This document shows positions 22,001 to 33,728 of a stretch of 64,000 nt of DNA, piece after piece. Position 1 is the first letter of the stretch; every line of letters begins with the position of its first letter. The notes under the pieces were generated by a model, which searched no databases, was not told the DNA's origin, and was given only the letters and a program-made list of their open reading frames with translations. This DNA is from Crambe crambe (Eukaryota > Porifera > Demospongiae > Poecilosclerida > Crambeidae). Location: NCBI GenBank assembly GCA_963924555.1, contig OZ004591.1, positions 1,922,001 through 1,986,000 of the forward strand, written 5' to 3'. Both the position numbers and the translations under genes were made by a program.

Positions 22001-25000
22001 CCATGCCCTCAAAAATTGTAGATCTGCCCCTGCTAATTACTACACCACTGGATTGTCTCCGTCTTGTGCCTGTATTGCATGAAATTCTCAACGGTTGTTG
22101 AACATTTTACTATAGCAACAGTCCTTATGTTTGGTCCTTGGGAAGATGGGTGTTAACCTTATCCTGTCTCTGGGAAGATGCAGAGGTGATGATGAGGTGA
22201 ATTACCAGCATGATCAGGGTATGCAAGTGTGAAAGTGTCATGCAGGCCAAAATTAACACGCAACATGAGAAAACTAAAAGTAGTGCAGTGAGGACATGCA
22301 AAACAAACTGGCTTGAGTTTTTAAAATTGTTACAGGTGCATCAGTTGACTAGAACAGACATAGAGGACAGAGGGAAGATTGGCAATGGAATCACTGGGGA
22401 GGTGTACAGAGTTCTTCACAAACCCAGTGGACAGTTCATGGCTGTCAAGGTACTTGTATAGTCCTGTTATATGGTGCTCATAACTTGAAGTGATCAGCAG
22501 CAATTAGAAAGATTGATAATTAATCGAAGGGGTCTACCCACACCACAGTGGTTGGCATTGCTATAATCACTGCTGATGCAAGGGATCTCCCCATAGTGGT
22601 TCTAGCTGCCTTAGAACACGAGTTAATTAGTATAGGTAATCACATGCTTTGAGTGTAATTTGGGTATAATTGCATGAGAAACTGGCTAGGTAATTGCACA
22701 AGGTGAAGCCGAATGCAATTTTAGACACCCAAATTGCACGAAAAAGCATGTGATTACCTATATTAATTATTAACTCATGTTCTAAGGCAGCTAGAACCAC
22801 CATGGGGAGATCCCCAGTGATTATAGCAATGCCAACCACTGTGGGTAGATCCCTTTGATTGCACGGGATGTATTAACCATATAAATGTCAGTAATCAATT
22901 AAGGGACATGTGGCATCTATTACCATGAGAAAATAATGTGGGAGGGCCAGGGGAAAGAGAGGGAGATTTAGATGGGTAGTGTGGTAATGACTAGGGGTCT
23001 CCCTGCAGTAGTTGGCCCCCCTCAGTCACATTAATGAATGACTCTTATCTAAACATGCTCTGTCCTTTAGCACCACCTACCCCGAATATGCTTCCTCCTT
23101 TAGCCCCGCCTCCTCTAGGTCCCTTAAACATACCCCCTCTCTTCATCCTTTAGCCCCACCCCCTCTGACATGTGATATAATGCAATATCTCTTCTGGTAG
23201 TATCTTGGACAAAAGATGAGCATTGAGCACCAAGTGTTTACTTGGGCTCAGATACATTGTAATGATCTTCTCTGTGTATGTTCATCAATGTAGAAAATGG
23301 TTTGGATGGATGAGACAGAGGAGAGGAAGAGAATCTACATGGATCTTAATGTCATGAGCATCCACAAGAGTCCTCACATTGTCAAATACTATGGCTCTGT
23401 CATCTGGAACGTAAGTCAAAATCAAGCCAATAAGATTCCTGCATTTGAGGTTCCTGGAGAAGCAGTCCTGGAGAGGTTGCTATCCAGTCTTCCTTAGGGT
23501 ATTATGTGTGGACTAACAGGATTGTTGCATTCAAGGTTGATTTGAGATACCAACCTGTTCCTCTGGGTATTAAAATAAGCTATAAGATTGCACGCACTTA
23601 CCAACCTCCTGGAATTTAGAGCTACAATTTATCCTTTTTTGGAAATACCATGGAAGTAATAGTGAGCACTTTTAGAAGTGTCCTGATTAGAGGGGCATCT
23701 TTATTTCAGGGGTACACTCAATAGCAACAAGATGCACTGATTCTATGCATATTTCAGGGAGAGTGGTGCCACTCTCTCTTTGAATCTTTGAGGCTTGACC
23801 TTTTACTGCAGTGCTGTGGTATCCTCGCCATAATGTCATGGGTGCAGTGCAGCACTACAATGACCTTTAAGACCTGAAATACAAAAAAAAAAAAAAAAGA
23901 GCTAGGATCATCCCTTAAATGAGAACACTCTCTAATCAGGACACCTAATCAGGACACCTCTAATCAGGACACCTAATCAGGACACCTCTAATCAGGACAC
24001 CTCTAATCAGAACACCAGGACACTCCAAATATAGATCTCTTGGTTCTTAGGAATATTCTGCTGACTGTATAGCTAAGTAGATGTAATTGGTTTACTATAC
24101 TCAGCATGCACAGAGTGTTGCTGTGTGCTAGTCATTCTGAAAACACAACTATACACCTGACAACAACACTTACTAACATAAATCCAAATATTGACATTTA
24201 GATCATCATCACCTGATCCGAGTAAACATCGTTGCATCATAAGGTCACCCACATTCAGTAGGTACACTTTTCAAAACGCATAACTTCATACATACGGTCC
24301 AGAGTGCTGTCTAGCATTATGTTTATCCTCTTGTGAATCCAGAATGGTGTGTGTAGTTATCCCTTTTACCCTTTTGTGAGTGGATTACTACTGCACCTTA
24401 ACCCTTACTGTGTGATGGTATGATGATGTATACACAATGAAGAATGATATCATTTATTGTGATTAACAATATGAGTGTGTAGTCAAGATTGTATTACTCT
24501 TCTCATTACCCTGTAGTGATTACAGAATTGTGGGTATGATTGTATTACATAACCTTCTCATTACCCTGTAGTGGTTACAGAATGAAGTGTGGGTATGCCC
24601 TTCTCAGAAGTGTGGGTATGATTGTATTACCCTTCTCATTACCCTGTAGTGATTGAAGTGTGGGTATGCCCTTCTCATTACCCTGTAATGATTACAGAAT
24701 GAAGTGTGGGCATGATTGTATTACATAACCTTCTCATTACCCTGTAGTGATTACAGAATGAAGTATTGTATTACATAACCTTCTCATTACCCTATTACAG
24801 AATGAAGTGTGGGTATTTATGGAGCTGATGGCCACTTGTTTACAGAGACTGTTCACCAGGTTGGCCAGTCCCATACCTGAGGACATAGTGTGCAAGATGG
24901 CAGTTTCTGTGAGTACATTCTACATAATCATTGTGTGTTCTTGGGCACTACTGATGGTGGTTTCTCAACCTGCAGATTGTTAAAGCTCTTCACTATTTAA

Positions 25001-26034
25001 AAACACAGCACAAGGTCATCCACAGAGGTCAGTTAGTGCTACTAGTATTTAAGGTACTCCATTACATGTGCCATTCATATCTCCTCCATTTTGGATCCAA
25101 CATTTTTGCTTCCTCCTCTGTAATATCTTCCTTTGAACTTTTTGCCAGGGCATAGTCTATATCTATGTTTGGACAAAAACAAACGAGCAAAACAGCTGGC
25201 CACACCAATTCATGTACATATGTATTTCTTCATTCATCCCTTTGATAAATTTCTCAATCTTCTTCACTCATCCTCTCCCTCTACCACTTCCTATGCAGAT
25301 GTGAAACCATCCAACATGCTGCTGGATAGAGAAGGGAATGTTAAACTCTGTGATTTTGGAATCAGTGGTCGTCTCGTCGACTCTCAAGCCTTCACGAGAA
25401 ATGCAGGCTGTGCTGCCTTCATGGCTGTAAGTCAACAATCGTTGTGTCTTTGTTACATGCAGTGACCTTTTTCTTGCATGCAATGTACATACAGCCTGAG
25501 CGCATCAAGCTGGATATCGGCAATGGTGGCTATGACATCAGAGCAGATATCTGGAGCCTGGGTATCTCATTGGTCCAGTTGGCAACAGGCAACACGCCTT
25601 ATTCAGAGCGGAAATTCAAGACGGAATTCGAGTTGCTCACTTACATTGTCAATGCTCCACCCCCTCTCCCAGAAACGGACAACTTCTCTCCTCAGTTCTA
25701 CGACTTCCTTTCCAAGTGGTAAGTAAGCTTGTATGACTCAGAGAAGAGGTTGGAAGTGGTCACATGAAAAAATATCAAAGCATGCAAAAAGTTTATGGAT
25801 GGCAGTTATAGTTACAGTGGAACCACACTTGGGATCTAGCCTCTATTTGGTATTATGAAGAGAACACTCTGATTGAGGTATATTTATTTATTTCTCTCCA
25901 GTCTGACAAAGGATGTTGAGATCCGACCTCAGTATGGTGAACTCTTGCAGCATCCACTTATTAAGGAGTATGAGAGCAAACCAGTTGATGTTGGGGCATG
26001 GCTAAGAGACATTGAACAAACTGTTGGCCTCTAG
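19080..26034 (+). CDS. MAP2K7: MAP kinase kinase 7 (JNK kinase)
   Basis: Eleven exons (19080-19183, 19379-19419, 19765-19804, 20401-20470, 22336-22449, 23294-23410, 24801-24908, 24976-25027, 25299-25426, 25495-25718, 25902-26034) splice in frame to 376 residues. The basic/proline-rich N-terminus is followed by a dual-specificity kinase domain. Visible elements are the glycine loop GNGITGEVY, catalytic lysine in FMAVK (about K123), HRDVKPSN (about 214-221), and [12 protein letters not shown] with activation residues near S244 and T248 in [18 protein letters not shown] and [15 protein letters not shown] follow. The SxAxT activation spacing and GRLVDS favour MKK7 over MKK4. By family it phosphorylates JNK on Thr and Tyr in cytoplasmic stress signalling. 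The C-terminal CLTKD...RPQY...HPLIKEYE segment matches the MKK7 docking region for upstream kinases. ATTAAA at 26139 is a possible poly(A) signal. Confidence 0.9.
19549..19757 (+). repeat. Pyrimidine (CCCTCCCTT) minisatellite abutting a 3' splice site
   Basis: About 200 bp of almost pure C/T in irregular CCTCCCCTCC/CCTTCCTCT units ends a few bases before the acceptor TATAG and MAP2K7 exon 3 (19765). The complementary strand has repeated GGGAGGGG-type runs capable of G-quadruplex formation. Confidence 0.9.
21366..21387. repeat. Poly(C) tract
   Basis: A run of about 22 C residues, preceded by a run of eight or more G (near 21330-21340), lies in MAP2K7 intron 4. The length is prone to sequencing error. 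Confidence 0.9.
22527..22862. mobile_element. Long-TIR MITE in MAP2K7 intron 5
   Basis: The two ends (about 22527-22652 and 22738-22862) are inverted copies. Both contain CAGTGGTTGGCATTGCTATA, a stretch with GATCTCCCC, GGTTCTAGCTGCCTTAGAAC and TAGGTAATCACATGCTTT in mirrored order. The core of about 85 bp has no coding capacity. This is a non-autonomous foldback DNA transposon. Confidence 0.8.
23933..24020. repeat. Short tandem repeat of CTAATCAGGACAC units
   Basis: Five or six near-identical CTAATCAGGACAC units occur in MAP2K7 intron 6. The same word occurs scattered through the window (for example near 33345 and 33418) as part of a dispersed repeat family. Confidence 0.8.
24497..24800 (+). 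repeat. Tandem duplications of a splice acceptor and exon 5' end
   Basis: Units containing TTCTCATTACCCTGTAGTG, ATTACAG and AATGAAGTGTGGGTATG recur five to six times, immediately before the genuine acceptor and exon at 24801. That exon itself begins AATGAAGTGTGGGTAT. Several copies carry a complete decoy acceptor plus the first five codons. Translation from a decoy would reach a stop (GTA TGA) after five codons in some units. Confidence 0.85.
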
Positions 26035-26321
26035 GTGTAATTATCCTAGTGTACTTACTTACTCTGTTGTTGTCTCTGACTTTCTGCAGGCAGGAATTGC
26101 TTCATTTTATAGTTATTTATTGCACTTTTTTTTTATGGATTAAATATTTTTATGTATTTTTTTATCTCTGTTAAATGTTCCATCTTTACTTTCTTATGAA
26201 TGCCATAGCATTTATATGTGGCGACCTTTACCGAGTTTGATTTTTCGCGCGCGCATATAAGAAGTGACGATCTTTACCTACTCGATGTCGACCCTTACCC
26301 TGTTTATTGACAAAAACAAAA
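26035..26321 (+). promoter_or_regulatory. Compact intergenic interval before the EF-hand gene
   Basis: Only 287 bp separate the MAP2K7 stop from the next ATG. The interval must hold the MAP2K7 3' UTR (ATTAAA at 26139-26144) and the next promoter. A CGCGCGCG run near 26247 is followed by two related words, GACGATCTTTACC and GACCCTTACC (also GCGACCTTTACC at about 26221), which could be repeated regulatory sites. Confidence 0.35.
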
Positions 26322-29184
26322 ATGGGGCAAAGTGAGTCTTCTTTCACGAGAACCTATCAAGAGACAGTGTCTCAACTCTCCAATGTACAATTAGGAGAAA
26401 TAACTACCAGATTTAACGAGCTTTACGCCAGTGCAGGGGGTACCAAGGGTTTGGTCGTGGACAGAGAAGCTTTCTCAAAGTACCTAAACGTCCCAGTAAC
26501 CATAGGAGATCGGTTATTCGACGCCTTTGATACTAAAAAGGTAACTACAGCTACTATACTAGTTAGCCAAAGTTGGCTATTGGTTTTCAGAAGAAACTGT
26601 GGCTATCTGTGACACTATTATACGTGAGTAATGACCTTTTACATTTCCTTTCTTCTAGAATGGAAGCATTTGCTTTGAAGAGTTTGTCTGTGGACTGGCA
26701 CTGGTGCTCCATGGGTCTTTCAAGGAAAGGTGTGGTCTTCTCTTCAGCGTGTTCAACCTGGGCAACGATGAGGGTATAACTCGTGCTGAGTTGCGTACCA
26801 TGCTGACTGCCATTCTCCAATCCACCAATACCATCTTGTACACCGTGGGAGACAAGGATAGTGCAGTGTTGGGCAGTATGGATATGAATGAGACAATTGT
26901 AGCCATGGTGGATGCTGCATTTGAGAACTGTGATATCTCGAAGTCTGGGAAGCTTCTACCGATGGTATGTATGTATGTATATATAGTATGAAAGCTATGT
27001 AAGCATGAGGTGTAGTACACTCTTCGAGATATGAATTACTTGCTAAATTCCTGACCAAGTTCAAGCATGATACATATTACTGCACTTCTGGGGATCATGT
27101 GAGCACAATATAAATATACCCCACCCCTTTTGTGGACAACTCCCAGGGATCATGTGAGCACAATAGCAAGCGTGATACACATTATTACTGCAACTAGCTA
27201 CTCCCAGAGATTATGTGAACACAATATCAAGCATGATATGCATTACTGTAACTAGCTACTCCCAGGGATCATGTGAGCACAATATCAAGCATGATACGCA
27301 TTACTACTCCCAGGGACCATGTGAGCACAATATCAAGCATGATATGCATTACTACTCCCAGGGACCATGTGAGCACAATATCAAGCATGATATGCATACT
27401 GCAACTAGCTACTCCCAGGGACCATGTGAGCACAATATCAAGCATGATATGCATACTGCAACTAGCGGATCATGTGAGCACAATAATTATATAGCCCACC
27501 CCTTTTGTGGAAAAGCATTATACTACAGCCAGGGATCATGTGAGCACAATAATAACCCACCAATTTTTTTATCTGAAGGTACAGGGCATCACATTCCTCC
27601 CCTCCATAACCATAATCACATTCCCTACCATCTCTGTATCCCTCCATTATCCCTTCCTTCTTTGTCCAGGAATTCGAATACTGGTTGAAGCGCAACCCTA
27701 AGATTCTAGACACCATGCTCTCCTTCAAAACCAAGAAAGAAGAGTGCACCCTTGGACCACTCATCATGTCCCCATCAGAACAGAGGCTCAGTGGAATCAC
27801 ACCCCTTCCCCAACAACAAAGTCCCACGACGAGTAGTAGTAACTCACCCCCACAGCAAAAGAAACGATCACCTTTTTCACTCCGAAGAAAAACATCAAAA
27901 GAGAAGTCACCAATTTCCAGTAGGAAATCAAGTGATACATCACAAAAATTATTTGAAATTGGATCATCCAGTGAAAATTCACTTGGTCCTGATAGCAGAC
28001 TAGGGTCCCTTACCACCGATGTTCTGCAGTCTCTTGCAATGAATACCAAGGAATCCCTCACTCAGGTCTCAGGTCAGGATATTGATCCAGGACAGGGTGG
28101 TGGTGGTGGTGGTGGAGTTCCAGGACAGGATATTCATGTTGGTCAGGCTGATCAAAGACAAGATGTGAAGAGTGTGTCTGGTGTGAATATGGTTGATCAG
28201 GATCCAGGAGAGGATGGATTGGTGATGAAAGTCGATGACATTGACGGTCAAGGAGAAGCAGATGAAGCAACTCCTCAAGTCTCCCTGCAACTTGATCGTG
28301 ATTCTGAGGGTGTACATGTGCAGGAGAGAGAGAGTCAAGGAGAGGAAGGAGGAGGAGTACTCGATGCTGTCACGATAGAGGGACTGGATGAAGACACTAA
28401 TGTGGCCATTGTAAGGCCAGATGGGACAGTAGTGGGGGGAAACACTAATGTGTCCATTCAAGAACCAGATGGGACAGTAGTGGGAAGGCTTGATGAGGAC
28501 ACAAATCTGAGAATCGAGGGGTTTGATGAGGCCATGACTGAGAGTGCAGGGGAGGAGAGAGTGGATCTGCTCCAACGGGAAGAAGAGGAGGAGAAAGGGG
28601 AACAGGGTGTATCCAATCAGCAGGTCGGGGTCAAGCTGGAGGAGCAAGTTGAGCAGGTGATTGAAACTGGACAAACGGGTATGACAGGTTCTCCTGTTGT
28701 TGCTCCTGCCAGTGAAGGAGTAGGAAGTGAGGAAGGTGTGGGCATGAACCACATGCCAGAGAATGTCGGCAGTATCATGCATGCTGACTCGGCACTTTCT
28801 ATCGACATGACAAAAGTCCCGCGGGTCCAAAGTCACGATCAACTGGGACCTGCCTCCCCTGTCCTCCCCACCCAGACCTTAGAGGAAGTCCCTATGGGAG
28901 GGTCCATAGCCTCATTCAGGATTGAGGAGGAAAAAGAGGAGGAAGAAGAGGTGGAACAGGAGAGAGAGGAAGAAACGACAAAGGAAGTCAAGGAAATGAG
29001 TTTAGCTGTAGGAGTGGCACTTACTGAGACCAGGAATTTAACCAAGGACAAGGACACAGGTGAGCTGTGTGAGATGTTTACAGTTCAGTTTTGTATTGGA
29101 CTCCACTCCACTGTGGAGACCCCAGAGTGTGGGCTACAAGTCAACCGTGACCAGAATAATTCATCACAGGTCACTGAGCTCTAG
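26322..29184 (+). CDS. Myristoylation-type EF-hand protein with long acidic disordered tail
   Basis: Exons 26322-26540, 26659-26964 and 27670 onward read in phase 0. The N-terminus MGQSESS fits an N-myristoylation signal (Gly2, Ser6). Three EF-hand loops are visible: DTKKNGSICFEE (canonical), a degenerate NLGNDEGITRAE, and DISKSGKLLPME, which spans the second splice. This is the layout of NCS, calcineurin-B or CIB-like calcium sensors. The third exon continues into about 450 residues of Ser/Pro-, Gly- and Glu-rich low-complexity sequence, including the repeats TNVAIVRPDGTVVGG and TNVSIQEPDGTVVGR. If the frame is read through, it stops at 29182-29184 (679 residues), with AATAAA at 29272. If the donor at 29060 is used, it joins TRAPPC12 in frame. 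Exact family is not recognised. It could act as a membrane-attached Ca2+ sensor. Confidence 0.7.
27090..27560. repeat. Degenerate tandem repeat around GGGA(T/C)CATGTGAGCACAATA
   Basis: About eight copies of a unit of roughly 45-65 bp contain ATCATGTGAGCACAATATC, AAGCATGATATGCATTACT and ACTAGCTACTCCC in varying combinations. They fill the second intron of the EF-hand gene. Repetitive open frames on both strands here come from the array and are not genes. Confidence 0.85.
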
Positions 29185-29271
29185 TAGGTCACTGAGCTCT
29201 AGTAGGTCATGTCACAGGGAAATTAGGACGTCAAGTAATATATAAGTGACTTGTACTCTGAGTAGTCCATT

Positions 29272-29277
29272 AATAAA
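29272..29277 (+). terminator. Possible poly(A) signal between EF-hand and TRAPPC12 coding regions
   Basis: AATAAA lies 88 bp after the in-frame stop at 29184 and inside the interval 29060-29373 that would otherwise be an intron. It could end a separate EF-hand transcript or a short isoform of a joint gene. Confidence 0.4.
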
Positions 29278-29373
29278 AAAGAATCTTATTATTAGTCTTG
29301 CACAGAGCTATCCATTTGCTGAAATCTGGTAAAGGGTTGTAATGAATGTTAGATGTTGTATTTACATACGTAG

Positions 29374-32300
29374 GTCAACTGGCCTCACCATCCACCCCCT
29401 CCCAGATGGCTCCACCCCTCTTCTTACCTGAGCCCCCCAAGGTCCCCTCCCGTGGAGTTAGCCCCTTCTTGGAGGAGAGCGAGGGTTCAGAGGTCGATGA
29501 GGACATCTATCAGGCATGGGTCTTAAATCCATGGACGCAGGGACTTCTGGAAAACCCTCAGCTTGGAGCTCACCTCACCTGTCCTGCACTTATGACCGAC
29601 ATTCAACCAGTACGTAGGTACCATAAGCAAATAACAACAATCAAGCAACAAGTAAACAAGCAAGCAAATAACAAACAATCAAGCAACAAGTAAACAAGCA
29701 AGCAAGCAAACAAACAAACAGTATAATACCCACCCCCTGGCTCCATAATTCTTCATTTGATTGTGCTGATTTGTTTGTACATATATAGGCTGATGGTATC
29801 AGTGATCTTCTGGCAACCAATTATCCTGATAGGCCAAGGAAAACCCTGTTATCAGTGGAGCATGTTTCCATGGATGCACATGGCCTTCGGAGATTAATAG
29901 TAAGACCAAGTTTTACGTGTATGTATAGATATCGTCTCGAGTCTTAATTGCACTGGTCACATCTATGTCTGTTTGTGAAAGGAGCTAGCTAAGTAGTTTA
30001 GTGTGATTATGATGAAAGGAGTACTGGCACATTGTTCACTTACAAGAGAGAGTGTATCAGGGTTTGAATTTTACCTACTGGTACATGTACGTACATGAGT
30101 ACATACTTTTCATGGACTCTCTGAACCCCCCCCCCCCCCACACACACACACGCACACACACACATCCACATACACACATATACACACAGTCTTCAGGTAG
30201 CCTACATGCAGCACTGGAGCTGACCGGGAGATTCCTCTCTGCCCACGGACAAGGCCTGGGACAAGCGGGTCAGCCCACTATCCATACCCACAAGACCCTC
30301 CAGATGTGGTGTGCTCGCATCGCTCTCATGGTACACCTTAAACTCTACAAGGAGGCAGAGCTGGAACTCCATGCCTTTGGCGAGATCTTGAACCCTGACC
30401 TTTACTATCAGTACCACACTCATTCCTACCCTGGGAAAAAAGGTTAGCAAGTTAACTACACTTACATACATAGACAGACACATCCTTTCCTTATCAGCAA
30501 GTGTTCTTTAGCAAGTTTCATGTAAATGGATTGGATGTGTTATGTGTACAGCCTGGTTCATACCCTGTCCTGACTCAGTTGGTTGGTTTATTTCAATGTC
30601 TAGGTAGCCTTGTGCCTTTTACCCTGAGGCTGCTGCATGCTAACTTGCCACGTTACACTGGCAAATTCCAGCTGGCATTGGACCGTCTCTGTTCACTACA
30701 GTGTGTCTGTGAACAGGTAAGGTGTGGTCAGCTACAAATACTGCATCTTGGTTGAGCAGTTGGTATTTCTATATAGATAGTGAATGAAGTCAGGAGGGGG
30801 CGATTACCTGGACTGGAGGAACCATTATCAAAATCTAACCTTGAAGGTTGGTATATGCATGTGCAACTATTGTTTACTAAATTACTTTGCTTACTGCTAG
30901 CTGTAACCGACTTAGTTCAATTCTTGACCAAATTCCCCTCCACTCTCTCTGCTAATGTCCTAAGCATGCAGCATGCTTAGGACATTGAATTATTCTGGTA
31001 TTTGAACACTGTGGCAGTTGCATTCAAGGTGTAAAGTGAACAGAGTGCCTTATCAATCTTAATTGGGTAGTGTTACACATAAGAATTGTTATACCGTGTA
31101 GTCTGATTTCAACCATGTACTCATCATGTTCACATCTCTTCCATACACAGTCATGGTGAACTTTGTTACAGAAAGTAGTTGTGCCCTTCAGTAGTTATTA
31201 TCCAGCTTTGGCTATGTCCTAATGTGATACATGATGTCCTCACCCTTTAAATAAGGATGCTAACACTTGTCCTGGTTCCATGATCACTATGTCAGAGAGT
31301 GAAGTTTACCCAAGTGTTTAAGAAAGGAGCATTTCACACGCTGACATACATATTTTTGCATTATTCCTATGGATACTAATTCTTGCTCAGCAGATTGTTT
31401 TGAAGCCTTGCTCCAATTATGAACGAATGGTTAACTAGCGATGAGACCACACCACTCCACCTTGAAGCTTTGCTCCTTATGAATGTAGAACTAGTTATAC
31501 TGTAGTATATACCCTGTAATGAGACCACCCCACCACCTTGATGGCTTGCTCCTTATGAATGTAGTGTAGTATACCCTGTAATGAGATCAATGTCCCAACA
31601 CTAACCTCCACCTCCCTATTAGGGGCCAGCAGTTAGCACATGCTGGATTGAATGGCTGTGTAAACTATGTGGTATGCAGAGATGCAGCCATATTTCTTGT
31701 TGATTGGCACTTAGCAGACAGCATTACTAAGCTTTTTACACACATTTTTGATACGGTTGTTCCACAGTGATGATAATTGGGGTGAGCCTGAGCAAGCCCC
31801 ACACTAGCGAGTGTGCTGAGAGATTTCTACTATATTGTATGTTCTAAGATTAATACTTTCTCCGCAACGATCATCTGGTAACATTACATTGTGCATGCAC
31901 AAACTTTTACAAAACGAAATTAAATAGTACAGCTAAAAGTTGTATCATCCTACACAGTAAAAAAAAACAACAGCAATAACTGAATCCTGTTATACAGTTG
32001 CTGAGAATATTTGGAGAGAGAGGCTATCCAGAGTCAAATGCAGCCTTGCCAACACTCTAATTGCCATGCAGGTTAGTATATCACATGATAATCATGTGAC
32101 TCAAAGGGGTATATTCATGTGATATATATACCCCTCACATTGCAGGAGTATGGCATGGCGGCAAAGCTGTATGAGCAGCTGGCAGAAGAATGTCCTGAGG
32201 CTAAGGCAGAACTTTATTCTGTAATAGGACGACTCTATCTCCAGGTCACTGGCTAAATGAATGAATCACCTAGGAAGGCTAAGGCCGGGTATATGTAGCA

Positions 32301-33728
32301 AGGTTCCATGCATAGATAGTTGATGAGATGGGTATTATACTAGGACCTATTGCTAATACATGTGCAAAGATATCTTTTGAAAGTATGATAATTTTGACAT
32401 ATAGTTGGGAGATCTACAGACTGCAAAGTTCTACTTTGACAAAGTATTGCAAGACCTGGGGAGTGAAACCCTAATCACAAAGTTAAATGAGTAAGCCCCT
32501 TTAATTGTTATGGGCCTATTAACAAAAAAGAGGTGTTGATGTGATGAGTGGTAGCTGTGTGAACAAGGGAGCCTATACCTATATGAAACCCAACCACATT
32601 TGTTATTTCTAGCCACCAGAAGAGGATAATACACCTCTGGTTGGAACTAAGAGAGAGAAAAGAAACCAATCTGAAAGAGAACAAATCTGTCTACAAAGGG
32701 CAATCTAAGCATACAATTGTATATACGCTCTTTTAGCTATACAAATAGCAGACAACCTCTCTACAAAAGAGGATGGTTCCCAAGTGTGTCCATCATTCAG
32801 ACTGTACAGTAGTTTGTTCTATGGCAGTATCCATAATAATATGTAAACTATTTAGGGGTTATATGAATGTCTTTCTATCACGCTGGCAAACAGCGAGTGA
32901 CTGTTTTGAAGGAGCACTGGCCTTGGATCCCTCCGACATGGTCATTCAGAGTAACATTGCCGTCTGCACTTTCTACATGGGAAGGCTCAAGGAGGTGTGT
33001 ATGTACGTACGAACAATTTCCAAGGTCCCTGTATGGGGTCAGCCTTGAAAACTGACCAATCAAGGTAGATGATATCATTATAAGCTGTTTACATGGTCAG
33101 AATGACAGGAGATTTATAATTCGATGTACGTAACTGTAGTGAATCAAACCACCTTGTAATGAGACCACCTCCGTAAAGCCAGGACTATTCTTGAGCTTGA
33201 GCACATTAGTGCTGAAAGCACAGTGGCGGAAATTCCAGGATTATTAATTATCATGAGCAGAAATTCTGGAAGTAGAATGTGCTTAAGCTTATATACTATA
33301 GTGGAACCCCTAAATGTGGACTCCCTGAAATGCAAAAACCTCTCTAATCAGGACACTTTTTCTTGTCCCAACTCAATATAAATGTGTATAATTTAACCCC
33401 TGAAATAGGGACACTTCTCTAATCAGGACACTTTTCACTGGTCCCAAAGGTGTCCGCATTTAGAGGTTCCACTGTACTGACACATCATTTTCTGGCCATC
33501 TTTGAAATTTGTGCATACATTTCTCTTTTATAGTCAATTATTTCCATGGAGAAGATGTTGATCTCTAACCCACCTTCATCTCTCCAACCTTCCCTCTTTG
33601 CTAACCTGGCCACTGCATACGAACTCGAGTCGGGGAGCAGCTCTCTGAAGAAGTTGGCATTTATACCACTGCTGGCTGAGCACATTGGACAGGGCTATCC
33701 ACACCTTAACCAGCTAAACATCAGGTGA
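29374..33728 (+). CDS. TRAPPC12: TRAPP complex subunit 12 (TPR protein), possibly fused to the upstream EF-hand protein
   Basis: Ten exons splice in frame: 29374-29609, 29789-29899, 30190-30442, 30604-30716, 30777-30846, 31998-32071, 32146-32244, 32405-32490, 32856-32994 and 33534-33728 (TGA). They give about 458 residues, with landmarks LATNYPDRP, RFLSAHGQGLGQAG, DLYYQYHTHSYPGKKGSLVP and NIAVCTFYMGRLKE. The C-terminal half consists of TPR helices and ends in a LATAYELES-type segment, as in human TRAPPC12. By family it belongs to TRAPPIII, acting in ER-Golgi traffic and autophagy. Start: an in-frame ATG at 29346 would give MLDVVFTYVG then the exon. Alternatively the acceptor at 29373 joins the phase-1 donor at 29060, making a protein of about 1096 residues with the EF-hands and acidic tail at its N-terminus. 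Human TRAPPC12 also has a long disordered acidic N-terminus, which mildly favours joining. The last stop overlaps a potential donor (AG/GTGA). Confidence 0.85.
30128..30189 (+). repeat. Poly(C)/(CA)n tract abutting a 3' splice site
   Basis: A C homopolymer of about 12 nt is followed by CA repeats, which run directly into the acceptor (ATATACACACAG) of the TRAPPC12 exon at 30190. Confidence 0.9.
33297..33478. mobile_element. MITE with ACAGTGGAACC-type terminal inverted repeats
   Basis: The left end TATAGTGGAACCCCTAAATG is mirrored by the right end CATTTAGAGGTTCCACTGTA. The core contains two copies of CTCTAATCAGGACACTTTT. It lies in the last TRAPPC12 intron. Related single ends occur elsewhere in the window. 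Confidence 0.7.

Noticed and set aside
27462-28842. 199- and 257-codon open frames on the minus strand
   Set aside because: Antisense to the long EF-hand gene exon and the adjacent satellite; no domain visible.
29346-29693. 115-codon open frame as a gene of its own
   Set aside because: It is the TRAPPC12 exon 29374-29609 read past its donor. Its ATG is kept only as one possible TRAPPC12 start.
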